From the IMG/VR virus record IMGVR_UViG_3300027607_000128, positions 1 through 28,824 of that record: 28,824 bases of DNA. One strand, 5' to 3'. A model generated the notes under the pieces. It did not search any database. It had not been told where the DNA came from and was given only the letters and a program-made list of their open reading frames with translations. Below, piece after piece: positions 1 through 7,256 of the stretch. Both the position numbers and the translations under genes were made by a program. The stretch's first letter is position 1. Every line of letters starts with the position of its first letter. This DNA comes from a virus.

Positions 1-525
1 CTAAATCTTAAATATGAAATCTGGAGCAGATTCTGTGTATATACTGGCTATCTTTCCTGATACTGCCGCCATACTAGCATAGAGAGGTTTACTGTACCAT
101 TTCCTTGTTTTTTTATTGTATAAGCCATTTTCCCGACTTTTAGCTATGGCCCAGGCAATTCTATATAACTGTTTTTCGGTTGGTAATTTTGTTGGTTTAT
201 TATTGTATCCAGACACACTACTAAATCTTGAAAGCCCTTTTTTCTTAACCCATTCATAATAAATATCCCCTGACTGGATATCAGAAAAATCAAGGTTTTT
301 AAGTTCTAAGTATTTTCCATATATCTTAAAACTAATTGCAGCAGTATGGAATCCCTGTTGTCCATTGGAAATTAGTTCTTGTCTTATTGAATTAAGTAGA
401 CTACCTGTAATATTGATTTTTTTCTTTGCTAATTGCTTAGAAAGCATCAATACAGTATCATCAAGCCATTCTTGCAGTTCTTTTTCTACTTCTTTATAGA
501 TATGGTGTAATTCCTTTTCTCCCAT
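1..525 (-). CDS. putative head-tail joining / tail-completion protein
   Basis: The gene encodes 174 residues, from the ATG at 525 to a TAG at the left edge, so it is complete. The N-terminus is helical and acidic/basic (residues 1-35), followed by TGSLLNSIR, a short strand-rich part and a C-terminal AWAIAKSRENG...WYSKPLYASM stretch. This layout (helical start, a 'TGxLxxS' turn, an 'AWAIAKxxxxxG' helix, a 'PL' motif near the end) resembles small phage neck or tail-completion proteins of the HK97 gp10 kind. That assignment is by general resemblance only. The gene is divergent from the packaging operon at 609 and shares a promoter region with it. A degenerate copy of the late promoter element sits exactly 38 bases upstream of its ATG, which supports late virion expression. 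Further tail genes probably follow to the left, outside the window. Confidence 0.55.
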   Translation of the reverse strand: MGEKELHHIYKEVEKELQEWLDDTVLMLSKQLAKKKINITGSLLNSIRQELISNGQQGFHTAAISFKIYGKYLELKNLDFSDIQSGDIYYEWVKKKGLSRFSSVSGYNNKPTKLPTEKQLYRIAWAIAKSRENGLYNKKTRKWYSKPLYASMAAVSGKIASIYTESAPDFIFKI

Positions 526-544
526 ACAGCAAAAATCACATAAT

Positions 545-564
545 GAAACACTTTAAATAAGGAC
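545..564 (-). promoter_or_regulatory. degenerate late promoter element upstream of 525
   Basis: On the minus strand GTCCTTA starts at 564. Its TCCT lies exactly 38 bases before the ATG at 525, the same distance as in the three strong copies. The TGTAC half is replaced by GTTTC. It shares the palindrome at 559-575 with the divergent element upstream of 609. Confidence 0.5.
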
Positions 565-575
565 TTACTGTCCTT
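559..575. promoter_or_regulatory. palindrome AAGGAC-TTACT-GTCCTT between divergent genes
   Basis: A perfect 6-base inverted repeat with a 5-base centre lies midway between the genes starting at 525 and 609. Each arm forms the GTCCTT box of one of the two divergent late promoters. A dimeric activator could bind here and serve both directions. This role is inferred. Confidence 0.5.
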
Positions 576-589
576 AAAGATGATTGTAC
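568..589 (+). promoter_or_regulatory. late promoter element upstream of packaging operon
   Basis: CTGTCCTTAAA, six variable bases, then TGTAC, ending 20 bases before the ATG at 609. The same 16 fixed positions, internal spacing and distance to the start codon occur at 5067-5088 (plus) and 15983-16004 (minus). This does not look like the usual Bacteroidota vegetative promoter (TTG and TAnnTTTG), so a phage-specific factor is likely. Confidence 0.75.
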
Positions 590-608
590 AAAAAGGCAAT
601 TTTGGATT

Positions 609-1613
609 ATGGGATTAATCACAAGTATATCAGATATTCAAGCATACCTCAACATCAGTAAGAATTACAAATTTGCTACTTTAAAGCCATTTGTAGATTT
701 GGCTGAGCAGGAATATATCGAACCTCTCATATCGGCTGAATTATATGCCGAATTGGTAGGAGCTAATTCACCTTCTTCAGAGCAAACAAAGTTGATGTAT
801 TTGATAAGAGGTGCTTTGGCCAATTATGCATTATTCGAGGCTATTCCCCATATCAATACACATGTTTCTGAATTGGGCATTCAACAGAGTTACAATGATG
901 ATTTGGACAGTAGTAGGCCAGCCACCAACCAAGCTGCCAATAAGTTAGAGCAGAGTTACCAAAGAAATGGCTATAGATTTGCCGATAGGGTATTACAATA
1001 CTTGGAAGAAAAACATGCTAGTTTTTCGACTTGGGTGCAATCTGATGCTTTTACGCTTACACGTAATAACTTTAATACTAGTAAAAGCGAATTCCAAAAA
1101 TATGTCTATCAGGTAGGTAGCCTCAAGACTTACCAAGCTTTAAGACCACACCTGAACAATGCAGAATTGCAGTATGTGGAACCAGTAATCGGTACAACCT
1201 TATTTAATGCGCTTAAAGCTGCGCTCATTGCTGAAATCAGTGAATCTACTCCTTTAACTGATGCTAATTTTGATTTACTCCAAAAAATCAAACCGGTGGC
1301 CGCTTACTATTCATTATTAGAAGCATTGAGTTTTCTTCCACTGGAAATCAGAGGGAATGGCTTGTACATTATCGAAACACCCAATAGTTCTAGTACTAGG
1401 GCAAGTGCTGATTATAGAAGAACTGAGTCCATTAGAATGGAAGTAGAAAAGAAAGCCAAGTTTTATTCAGATAAACTTAAAAATTTCCTTCAGGAAAATT
1501 CTGATACTTATCCTGATTATAAAACTGAGTCAGACAGCTACGTAGAAAACGCCAGTGACGATTACAGGACACGCTCTGATAATTCAGAAGAAGATAAATC
1601 ATTCTGGATATGA
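609..1613 (+). CDS. DUF6712-like head-tail connector protein, internally duplicated
   Basis: This 334-residue protein has two related halves. Residues about 8-90 (FATLKPFVDLAEQEYIEPLISAELY, then a helix with ALANYALFEAIPHI) match residues about 165-250 (SLKTYQALRPHLNNAELQYVEPVIG, then PVAAYYSLLEALSFL) in order and spacing. The E-Y-[IV]-[ED]-P-[LV]-I core is shared. The pattern resembles the DUF6712 family of Bacteroidota phages, which I take to be connector or adaptor proteins. The C-terminus (from about residue 290) is acidic and Ser/Asp-rich. It is the first gene of the packaging operon, behind a strong late promoter element, and overlaps the next gene by ATGA. Its position near terminase and portal fits a head-tail interface role, but the exact role is inferred. 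Confidence 0.6.
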   Translation: MGLITSISDIQAYLNISKNYKFATLKPFVDLAEQEYIEPLISAELYAELVGANSPSSEQTKLMYLIRGALANYALFEAIPHINTHVSELGIQQSYNDDLDSSRPATNQAANKLEQSYQRNGYRFADRVLQYLEEKHASFSTWVQSDAFTLTRNNFNTSKSEFQKYVYQVGSLKTYQALRPHLNNAELQYVEPVIGTTLFNALKAALIAEISESTPLTDANFDLLQKIKPVAAYYSLLEALSFLPLEIRGNGLYIIETPNSSSTRASADYRRTESIRMEVEKKAKFYSDKLKNFLQENSDTYPDYKTESDSYVENASDDYRTRSDNSEEDKSFWI

Positions 1614-2848
1614 TATTGATAGCACTCATAGGAAATATCTGTACTGGTAAAAGTACAGTGGCTAAATGCCTCAGCCAATTGAATCCAAATTACAAACTTC
1701 TTTCTATAGACGCCTTCAGGTTAAAATACAATCCAGAAGCTACCAAAGAGGGTGAGCACAAGGCCCAAGAGCAACTTAAAAAAGACCTATTATCCAGTAA
1801 GTGGGTTATACTTGAAATGTCAGGTACTTCGCAGCGGTTTGCTAGCCTTTTGCACGAATTTGAGAAACAGGAAGGCAGGAATATCACCGTAAAATTGACT
1901 TGCTCTAGACCTATATTATTACAAAGATTTGTAGAAAGGCAGGAAAGTAATTATCCCAAAATACCCTTTCCTTATGCTATCAAACAGGAAAGCAGCATTC
2001 AGCGTATCGATGCAAGATTGCAAAGTGTATCAGCTGACTTGGTTTTTGATACTTCAAAGATTAAACCTGATGACATTGCACAATCAATCACATCGTATGT
2101 CAAAATAAATGAAATACAAAAGGAAAAAATTATTGAAGAAACGCCCATAAAGATTAGCCCTGTTTCAGAGATATTAGAGTGCATCAAAGATTTTGATTAC
2201 AAGAAAGGACTAGCAATCTTTAAAAAGTATCTACCCACTAAAAAATACCTGTTTAAAAGGTTCAGCAATTTCCATAATAAGAAACACGAAAGGCAGCTAA
2301 AATCTCAATTGAATAGTTTGGCTGCCAGCCCTGAAAAGTTGGTGAGTATAAACGATGTATTGGAAGTAAGCAACATCAGCCAGCAAGCTCAAGAGAATCA
2401 ACATTTCACCCCCAAAAGGGTAGTAGCATATCCTGATACTTTGCAGCAAATGATTATAGAGAGGGGGAAAATGATAAATCAAAAAAAGATACTATCTAAT
2501 AGCCTTCATTTACTGATTAAAAAACCGAATGAATCTAAAATAGCTGTAACCACTATCATTGACCTTAAAAGCAAAATTGATTCTATTGATGGAATACAAA
2601 AGCATTTTGAACGGCATACCAAATTACCTAAGAAGCTGGAGCGCTACGAAAAAACTTATGCATCATTAGAAGATATTGAGCATGCTATAAAATTGGCTAG
2701 ATCCCGGATCAGTAAGAACAAAAGCAAAATGACCAGGGCGCAAGTCAATGGAGATACTGAACTGTACACTAAATACGATTTAGCTATTCAGAAGGAAGAA
2801 GCTTTGATAAAGCAACTGACCATAAAGAAATTAAAATATGGAGACTAA
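1610..2848 (+). CDS. P-loop kinase-like domain fused to a phage C-terminal domain
   Basis: This 412-residue protein starts with a P-loop NTPase domain of the polynucleotide/nucleotide kinase type (residues about 1-165). The Walker A motif is GNICTGKST (8-16), an acidic strand SIDAFR follows at about 32-37, and VKLTCSRPILLQRFVERQ carries the Arg-rich lid typical of kinases. The substrate is unknown. After a lysine-rich linker, residues about 265-412 form a helical domain (RGKMINQKKILSNSLHLL onward) with basic coiled-coil character. The arrangement resembles structural or packaging-associated hypothetical proteins of Bacteroidota phages. It overlaps the connector gene by 4 bases and the small terminase gene by 11, so the three are translationally coupled. 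A kinase domain inside a packaging operon is unusual. The gene could act in DNA-end processing or be a fused accessory enzyme; both are guesses. Confidence 0.6.
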   Translation: MILIALIGNICTGKSTVAKCLSQLNPNYKLLSIDAFRLKYNPEATKEGEHKAQEQLKKDLLSSKWVILEMSGTSQRFASLLHEFEKQEGRNITVKLTCSRPILLQRFVERQESNYPKIPFPYAIKQESSIQRIDARLQSVSADLVFDTSKIKPDDIAQSITSYVKINEIQKEKIIEETPIKISPVSEILECIKDFDYKKGLAIFKKYLPTKKYLFKRFSNFHNKKHERQLKSQLNSLAASPEKLVSINDVLEVSNISQQAQENQHFTPKRVVAYPDTLQQMIIERGKMINQKKILSNSLHLLIKKPNESKIAVTTIIDLKSKIDSIDGIQKHFERHTKLPKKLERYEKTYASLEDIEHAIKLARSRISKNKSKMTRAQVNGDTELYTKYDLAIQKEEALIKQLTIKKLKYGD

Positions 2849-3446
2849 GAAGCAGGCAAAAAAGACCATTATCGAGTGGATTGAACAACAAGAAGGTAAG
2901 GTCAAAAAAACAAAATTTGATAGCCTACTCGATAAGATTTTCAAAGGGGAGGAACTGGATGAAAACCAAGCCATGGCTTGGCAGCGGTACAAGTTTGTAG
3001 TCTCTTTAAGGAACGAAGGCTATAGTAATCCTAGGATAGTGCAACTTATTGAGGAAGAATATGATGTTTCCACCCAGATGGCCTATCGGATTATAAAAGA
3101 AGCCAATCGGGTGTATGGGGAAATTGCCTTTACTGATAAGCAAGCTGAGAAAGCAGTTTACGCGAATAAGTTGGATGAAATTGCTAGAATAGCAACAGAC
3201 ATAGCTTTGGAAAAGACGAAAATTGAAGGAGAAGAAGAGGAAATCTTTGTAGCAGAGAAAAAAGAGCAACATCTATTTTTGTGCCTAGCCAAAGATTGCA
3301 TCAAAGAAGCAGCTGCCATAAAAGGTGTGAACGATAAGGATAACCAGACCAATATTTTAAACATGCCTATCATCAATATCACTTCTGACCCAGAGGCAGC
3401 TAGAAAACAACAAGAACGCGTGATAGACATTAGCCAAGATGATTGA
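2838..3446 (+). CDS. putative terminase small subunit
   Basis: This 202-residue protein lies immediately before the large terminase and overlaps it by 8 bases, the classic position of the small terminase. Residues about 53-92 (VSLRNEGYSNPRIVQLIEEEY...STQMAYRIIKEA) form a convincing helix-turn-helix, expected for recognition of the packaging start site. Residues about 105-165 are charged and helical, compatible with an oligomerisation segment. The C-terminal end is acidic (QERVIDISQDD) and could contact the large subunit. No family-specific motif was found, so the call rests on position, size and the helix-turn-helix. Confidence 0.7.
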   Translation: METKKQAKKTIIEWIEQQEGKVKKTKFDSLLDKIFKGEELDENQAMAWQRYKFVVSLRNEGYSNPRIVQLIEEEYDVSTQMAYRIIKEANRVYGEIAFTDKQAEKAVYANKLDEIARIATDIALEKTKIEGEEEEIFVAEKKEQHLFLCLAKDCIKEAAAIKGVNDKDNQTNILNMPIINITSDPEAARKQQERVIDISQDD

Positions 3447-4860
3447 TGTATTCCTGAATAAGAAACAAGTTGCCTTTTTGAATGCCCCACAAAAGACCAA
3501 AGTATTTATTGGTGGGAGGGGAGGTGGTAAATCGTATACGATTGGTAGTAACCATTCTTTGCGGGCGAAATATCTTCCCAGGGCAAAATATGGATTGGTT
3601 TCAATTACCAAATCTCACTTAAAGAACAATGTTGCTCCTTCCTTGATAAGGGCACTGAAAACCAATGGTTTCCAAGAGGGAAAAGATAAGCATTTTGTGC
3701 GGTACCAGAAACCACCAGCACACTGGGCAGAACCCTATGAAAAACCTGATGATTACAGCGATGTTATCACTTTTAATAATGGATTTACAATACAAATGGT
3801 AAGTACTGCCAAAGGACACAATGCCGATATTATCAGGGGGATGAATTTCGATGGATTGGATATTGATGAAGCAGCGATGGGCTTGGATAAGGAAATTTAT
3901 GATTCTGCCATTATGCCTACGGTCCGAGGCAATTCCTACATTTTTGAAGGTAATCCTTTTCACCAGCAAATATGCTTTTACACTTCTATGCCTTGGCTTT
4001 CTAGTGGCAAATGGTTGCTAGATTTTGAAAAGCTACAAGAGGAATATCCTGATAAGGTTTTCTTTTGCAAGGCGACTAGTTGGGACAATGAACCTGTAAT
4101 CGGCAGGGAAGTGCTAGAGCGTTGGCAAAGGGAAATGAATCCGTTGGAATATCAGGTAGAGATTATGTGTGAAGAAGTAGATACCATTCCCAATACCTAC
4201 TATGATGAATATAACGAGGGCACACATTGCTACACCAATAGCCTCTATTCTAAATTCCAAGATATTGATAGGAGCCAACCTTTAATGATAAGCTTTGATT
4301 TTAATGCAGGCTTTATCTGTTGTGTGGTAGGGCAGTTATTGGGTACTGAGCTGAGACTACAATCTGAGCTATATGTAAAGGGTACAAAGATTATAGACCA
4401 CTTGATCGATCAGTTCTGTAAGGAATTCAAAGGTATGGAAAACAAGATAGAGATATATGGTGACCCACAAGGGCATAAGAGCAACCCCAACAGTACAGAG
4501 ACTTACTTTGATCAAATCTATAGGTTACTAAAGAAGAGAGGATGGAAGCCTAGATTGAAAGCCATGGTAGCCTATCCTGAGCACATCACCAGGCACCATG
4601 TAATCAATAAGATATTGAAAGAAGATAGTACCAAAGTAATCAGGATCAATAGGAGGGAATGCCCCAACCTTTCCACACTACTGAAGAAGACGCCTATCTT
4701 ACCTGATTACAAAAAGGATAAACGTGCAGAGAAAGATACCAACATTCCCCAAGAGCAAGCACCACACCTGACTGATGCTTTTGATTACTTGGTGTACCCA
4801 GTGCTCAACAAATATGTAGAGGGCACTACTTCCAATCTTTCCAAACCTGAGGTTTGGTAA
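3439..4860 (+). CDS. terL: terminase large subunit
   Basis: The 473-residue packaging motor has an N-terminal ATPase and a C-terminal nuclease. Walker A is GGRGGGKS (residues 25-32). Walker B is GLDIDEA (139-145) with the catalytic Glu right after the Asp. An FEGNP coupling motif follows at about 169-173. The RNase H-like nuclease shows its acidic residues in SFDFNAG (Asp287), YGDPQGH (Asp342) and HLTDAFDY (Asp446 or Asp449). The length is normal for the family. The protein cuts concatemeric DNA and drives it into the prohead through the portal, which is encoded just downstream. It overlaps the small terminase gene by 8 bases. No frameshift or loss of key residues is visible. Confidence 0.95.
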   Translation: MIDVFLNKKQVAFLNAPQKTKVFIGGRGGGKSYTIGSNHSLRAKYLPRAKYGLVSITKSHLKNNVAPSLIRALKTNGFQEGKDKHFVRYQKPPAHWAEPYEKPDDYSDVITFNNGFTIQMVSTAKGHNADIIRGMNFDGLDIDEAAMGLDKEIYDSAIMPTVRGNSYIFEGNPFHQQICFYTSMPWLSSGKWLLDFEKLQEEYPDKVFFCKATSWDNEPVIGREVLERWQREMNPLEYQVEIMCEEVDTIPNTYYDEYNEGTHCYTNSLYSKFQDIDRSQPLMISFDFNAGFICCVVGQLLGTELRLQSELYVKGTKIIDHLIDQFCKEFKGMENKIEIYGDPQGHKSNPNSTETYFDQIYRLLKKRGWKPRLKAMVAYPEHITRHHVINKILKEDSTKVIRINRRECPNLSTLLKKTPILPDYKKDKRAEKDTNIPQEQAPHLTDAFDYLVYPVLNKYVEGTTSNLSKPEVW

Positions 4861-5066
4861 CTCAATCCTGATTACAAAAAGGCAATCTCATATATCATCA
4901 AAAAATCCATTTTAAAATTGCCTTTTTGTTAATGTGCGCCGTTCCCTTCTTGTGCTTTTGGTTTAAAAATGATTTTTAAATTCTTGGAAAAGTACAAAGC
5001 TATGAGCTGTAGGATAGATTTTCTCAAATCTTCGGTTTAATCATATTTCATCCAAAATTGCCTTTA
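4861..5066. other. non-coding stretch with inverted AAAAAGGCAAT copies
   Basis: About 206 bases between the large terminase and the next promoter carry ACAAAAAGGCAAT at 4874-4886 and its inverse ATTGCCTTTTTGT at 4917-4929, an 11-base stem with a 30-base loop. A further inverse copy lies at 5053-5064. The same 16-base ACAAAAAGGCAATTTT occurs at 588-603 upstream of the first packaging gene. The stretch could hold a terminator, a packaging (pac or cos) signal or a regulator site. There is also a 23-codon open frame at 4969-5040 with no support. Confidence 0.4.
4874..4929. repeat. inverted repeat ACAAAAAGGCAAT / ATTGCCTTTTTGT
   Basis: The stem arms are at 4874-4886 and 4917-4929, directly after the terminase stop codon. 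The right arm ends in a T run on the plus strand, so a weak terminator is possible, but the loop is long (30 bases). The repeat is shared with 588-603 (plus) and 5053-5064 (minus), which argues for a sequence-specific role. Confidence 0.45.
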
Positions 5067-5088
5067 CTGTCCTTAAAAAGTGATGTAC
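5067..5088 (+). promoter_or_regulatory. late promoter element upstream of portal operon
   Basis: CTGTCCTTAAA-N6-TGTAC, ending 20 bases before the ATG at 5108. It matches the elements at 568-589 and 15983-16004 at all 16 fixed positions with the same spacing. It gives the small gene at 5108 and the portal gene their own late promoter separate from the terminase operon. Confidence 0.75.
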
Positions 5089-5107
5089 CATTACTGATAT
5101 TCACAAT

Positions 5108-5428
5108 ATGTCAGAGATAGGTTTGAAAGCAGCAATAAAATTGGCTGAAACAGAGTTCATCGGCAACGAATTGAATGTCTACTCAATAGGCTATTTTAAA
5201 CAGGATGGCACATTTAATCTAAAAAAAAATATTTGCTCCAAAAACCCTGAAGTAGAAGTAGACCCTGAAAGGCTGAAAAAAGTGGGTACACCAAGTAGTA
5301 AGTCAAAATATACCCCAGCAAATACCAGGACCATGCTTTTTTTCGACCTTCTTACACAAAATTATTTCTCTATCTCCACCGACTTGTGGGTATTAATCAA
5401 CGAATTTAAAATCAACCATAACAAATGA
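5108..5428 (+). CDS. small protein of unknown function upstream of portal
   Basis: This 106-residue protein is not recognised. It starts with a short helix (GLKAAIKLAETEF), then strand-like segments (LNVYSIGYFKQDGTFNL), a charged Pro/Lys-rich middle and a hydrophobic C-terminal helix (TRTMLFFDLLTQNYFSISTDLWVLINEF). No signal peptide or metal-binding motif is seen. The start at 5108 is fixed by its exact distance from the late promoter element. It overlaps the portal gene by ATGA, so the two are co-expressed and translationally coupled, which suggests a head-assembly or portal-related role. A nine-A run in codons near position 5221 could cause slippage but lies well inside the frame. Confidence 0.6.
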   Translation: MSEIGLKAAIKLAETEFIGNELNVYSIGYFKQDGTFNLKKNICSKNPEVEVDPERLKKVGTPSSKSKYTPANTRTMLFFDLLTQNYFSISTDLWVLINEFKINHNK

Positions 5429-6738
5429 GCAGGAAAGTAAAAGCAATTGATGGCATACATTATCTACCAGATGCACAAGCCTTATTAGAGGTAGTACCTA
5501 CTTCTTCAGCTTCTAGAAGGACTACCACGGGTAATCCAAGTCTGACAGGATTGGAAATGGGATTGATATCAAACTACCATGAAGTGCAGTCACATGAGCG
5601 GAATAGGCTACAATATATTCCTTGGGGTGAGGATAATCTTTTTCCTTATAATCTGCTCAGACTGACCATTAAAAACAATATAGCACCTGGTATTATCAAT
5701 ACTAAAATCGATTTTGTATCTGGCAAGAAAATAATCCTTTACAAAGAACATATTGGGGAAAATAAAAAGATAGAAGTAGAAATAGTTGAAGATCCAGAAA
5801 TTGAAGATTGGTTGGAAGAAAATGAAGTGGATGAACAAATGACCAAAATAGTTACGGATGATATTTGGTTTGGCAATTTTGCAGTAGAGTTTATTAGGGC
5901 TAAATCTGGTAAAAAAATAGCGGGATTTAAACATCATGATATGATGACTGTAAGGGCAGCAAATCCTTACAAAAGGATTCCTGTATACAAATATTTACTC
6001 AATGATTGGATAAACGATTATGTAAGTATGGCTACAGAGATTATGAAATTCAAAAGAGAAAAACCTTTTGCTTATCCTAATAGCCTGTACCATGTTTTTA
6101 GATATTTTCCAGGATCATTTTACTATGGTTTGCCTGATTATATAGGTTCAGAAAATTGGATGAGACTAGCCAACAAAATTCCTATTTTCCATGATAAAGG
6201 AATGGACAATACTTATCAGATACGTTGGCATATTCAGATACCCCAAGATTACTTTGAACAATTTGATGGTGATGCAAAAAAAGAAGAAAAACGTTTGCGT
6301 GAAGAGATGAATGATTTTTTGGCTGGAGCACAAAATGCGGGAAAGGCTTTTGTAACACGCTATGCAAAAGACCACAACGGTAACAAAAAAGAAGGTTGGA
6401 TAATTGAACCCGTAAAAGCTGAATATTTTGATGAAGCTTTTGTAAAACTATATGAGCAAAGCAATGTAGCCATAACTAGTTCACATAGTATAGATCCAAG
6501 TATTTCTGGAGTACAGACCCAAGGTAAGCTAAGTTCAGGATCTGACAAACGAATCTCTTATGATATGTTCTTAAAACTAAAAGTACCCAGCTTTAGAAAG
6601 CGGATATTAAAGCCACTTTATGAGGTAAAAAGGGCCAATAACTGGAACAAGAAAATTAAGTTTGGAATGCTTGATTATGAGCTGACCACACTTGATGAAA
6701 AGCATGAAGGAGGTCAAGAAGTAGTACAGGAGGAATAA
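5425..6738 (+). CDS. phage portal protein
   Basis: This 437-residue protein is assigned as portal from its position just after terminase, its size and its sequence character. The N-terminus carries a YIPWGEDNLFPYNLLRLTIKNNIAPGIINTKIDFVSGKKI segment typical of portals of the Bacteroidota phage group. An acidic helix region (IEDWLEENEVDEQMTKIVTDDIWFGNFAVEFI) follows, then a stretch around FVTRYAKD and SSHSIDPSISGVQTQGKLSSGSDKRISYDMFLKLKVPSFRKRILKPLYEV that resembles the end of the portal stem/clip region. The protein would form the dodecameric ring at the capsid vertex that binds terminase and the neck. It is the last gene of the plus-strand module and runs toward the minus-strand accessory pair. 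The C-terminus is Glu-rich. Confidence 0.8.
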   Translation: MSRKVKAIDGIHYLPDAQALLEVVPTSSASRRTTTGNPSLTGLEMGLISNYHEVQSHERNRLQYIPWGEDNLFPYNLLRLTIKNNIAPGIINTKIDFVSGKKIILYKEHIGENKKIEVEIVEDPEIEDWLEENEVDEQMTKIVTDDIWFGNFAVEFIRAKSGKKIAGFKHHDMMTVRAANPYKRIPVYKYLLNDWINDYVSMATEIMKFKREKPFAYPNSLYHVFRYFPGSFYYGLPDYIGSENWMRLANKIPIFHDKGMDNTYQIRWHIQIPQDYFEQFDGDAKKEEKRLREEMNDFLAGAQNAGKAFVTRYAKDHNGNKKEGWIIEPVKAEYFDEAFVKLYEQSNVAITSSHSIDPSISGVQTQGKLSSGSDKRISYDMFLKLKVPSFRKRILKPLYEVKRANNWNKKIKFGMLDYELTTLDEKHEGGQEVVQEE

Positions 6739-6747
6739 TCTGAAAAG

Positions 6748-6766
6748 TAAATTTTATTAAAATTTA
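6748..6766. terminator. AT-only palindrome between convergent genes
   Basis: TAAATTTTA-T-TAAAATTTA is a perfect 9-base inverted repeat just after the portal gene, and it includes the stop codon of the opposing gene. It may act as a weak bidirectional terminator. The absence of GC pairs makes this uncertain. Confidence 0.3.
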
Positions 6767-7255
6767 AATACTTTCTAGGTTAATAACATAAACTCTTTCG
6801 AACATTTCACTTACATTATTTTGTGTTGTTTCTGAATTCTTATTGAAAAGTAGATAAGCATTATAGGGGTCTTCATTGATATGAACAAACTTATTTGGTG
6901 AAAATACATTTTCCATTATTCTTTTGTAAATAGGATATCTTTTATCTACACCTATAAATCCAAATGATGCTTTAGGATATTCTTTATACATATCAATCAT
7001 TATATGTAAACAAGTGTTTATAATTCTTGAGGTGTCGCCAAAGTTAGATACAATTTTATACTTATTTACAGAATTAGCATGCTCTTTAAGATGGAATTTT
7101 ACTACAAAAATTTGATATTCATACTCTTCAACATTTACAATATATCTGTGATTATTTTTAGCTCTAAAAGCAAATTTGTGTTCAAATAGAAAAGGCTCAT
7201 TAGTTGAGCCTTTTATTCTTTGTATTTTTACATAATCGTAATACTCATTGAACAT
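6764..7255 (-). CDS. accessory protein of unknown function (gene 2 of cassette)
   Basis: This 163-residue alpha/beta protein has no signal or membrane segment. The order is strands (residues 5-65), a helix beginning SRIINTCLHIMIDMYKEYP, a strand ASFGFIGVDKRY, then a helix YKRIMENVF and a final strand. The pattern 'helix - KEYP - strand - GxxxRY - YxRI' recalls small Bacteroidota families such as DUF6169/DUF6934. This is a weak resemblance from memory, not a confirmed hit. The ATG at 7255 lies one base after the stop of the upstream partner, so the two form an operon. The pair sits between two virion operons and has its own AT-rich codon use, fitting a cargo (moron) cassette. A strong hairpin lies within its first 22 codons (see 7190-7214). 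Confidence 0.5.
   Translation of the reverse strand: MFNEYYDYVKIQRIKGSTNEPFLFEHKFAFRAKNNHRYIVNVEEYEYQIFVVKFHLKEHANSVNKYKIVSNFGDTSRIINTCLHIMIDMYKEYPKASFGFIGVDKRYPIYKRIMENVFSPNKFVHINEDPYNAYLLFNKNSETTQNNVSEMFERVYVINLESI
7190..7214. terminator. terminator-like hairpin inside the start of gene 6764-7255
   Basis: AAAAGGCTCA-TTAGT-TGAGCCTTTT is a perfect 10-base stem with a 5-base loop and T runs on both strands. It lies within codons 14-22 of the gene. On the plus strand it would stop transcription from the portal operon before it enters the cassette. On the minus strand it could attenuate the second cassette gene. Confidence 0.5.
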
Positions 7256-7256
7256 A

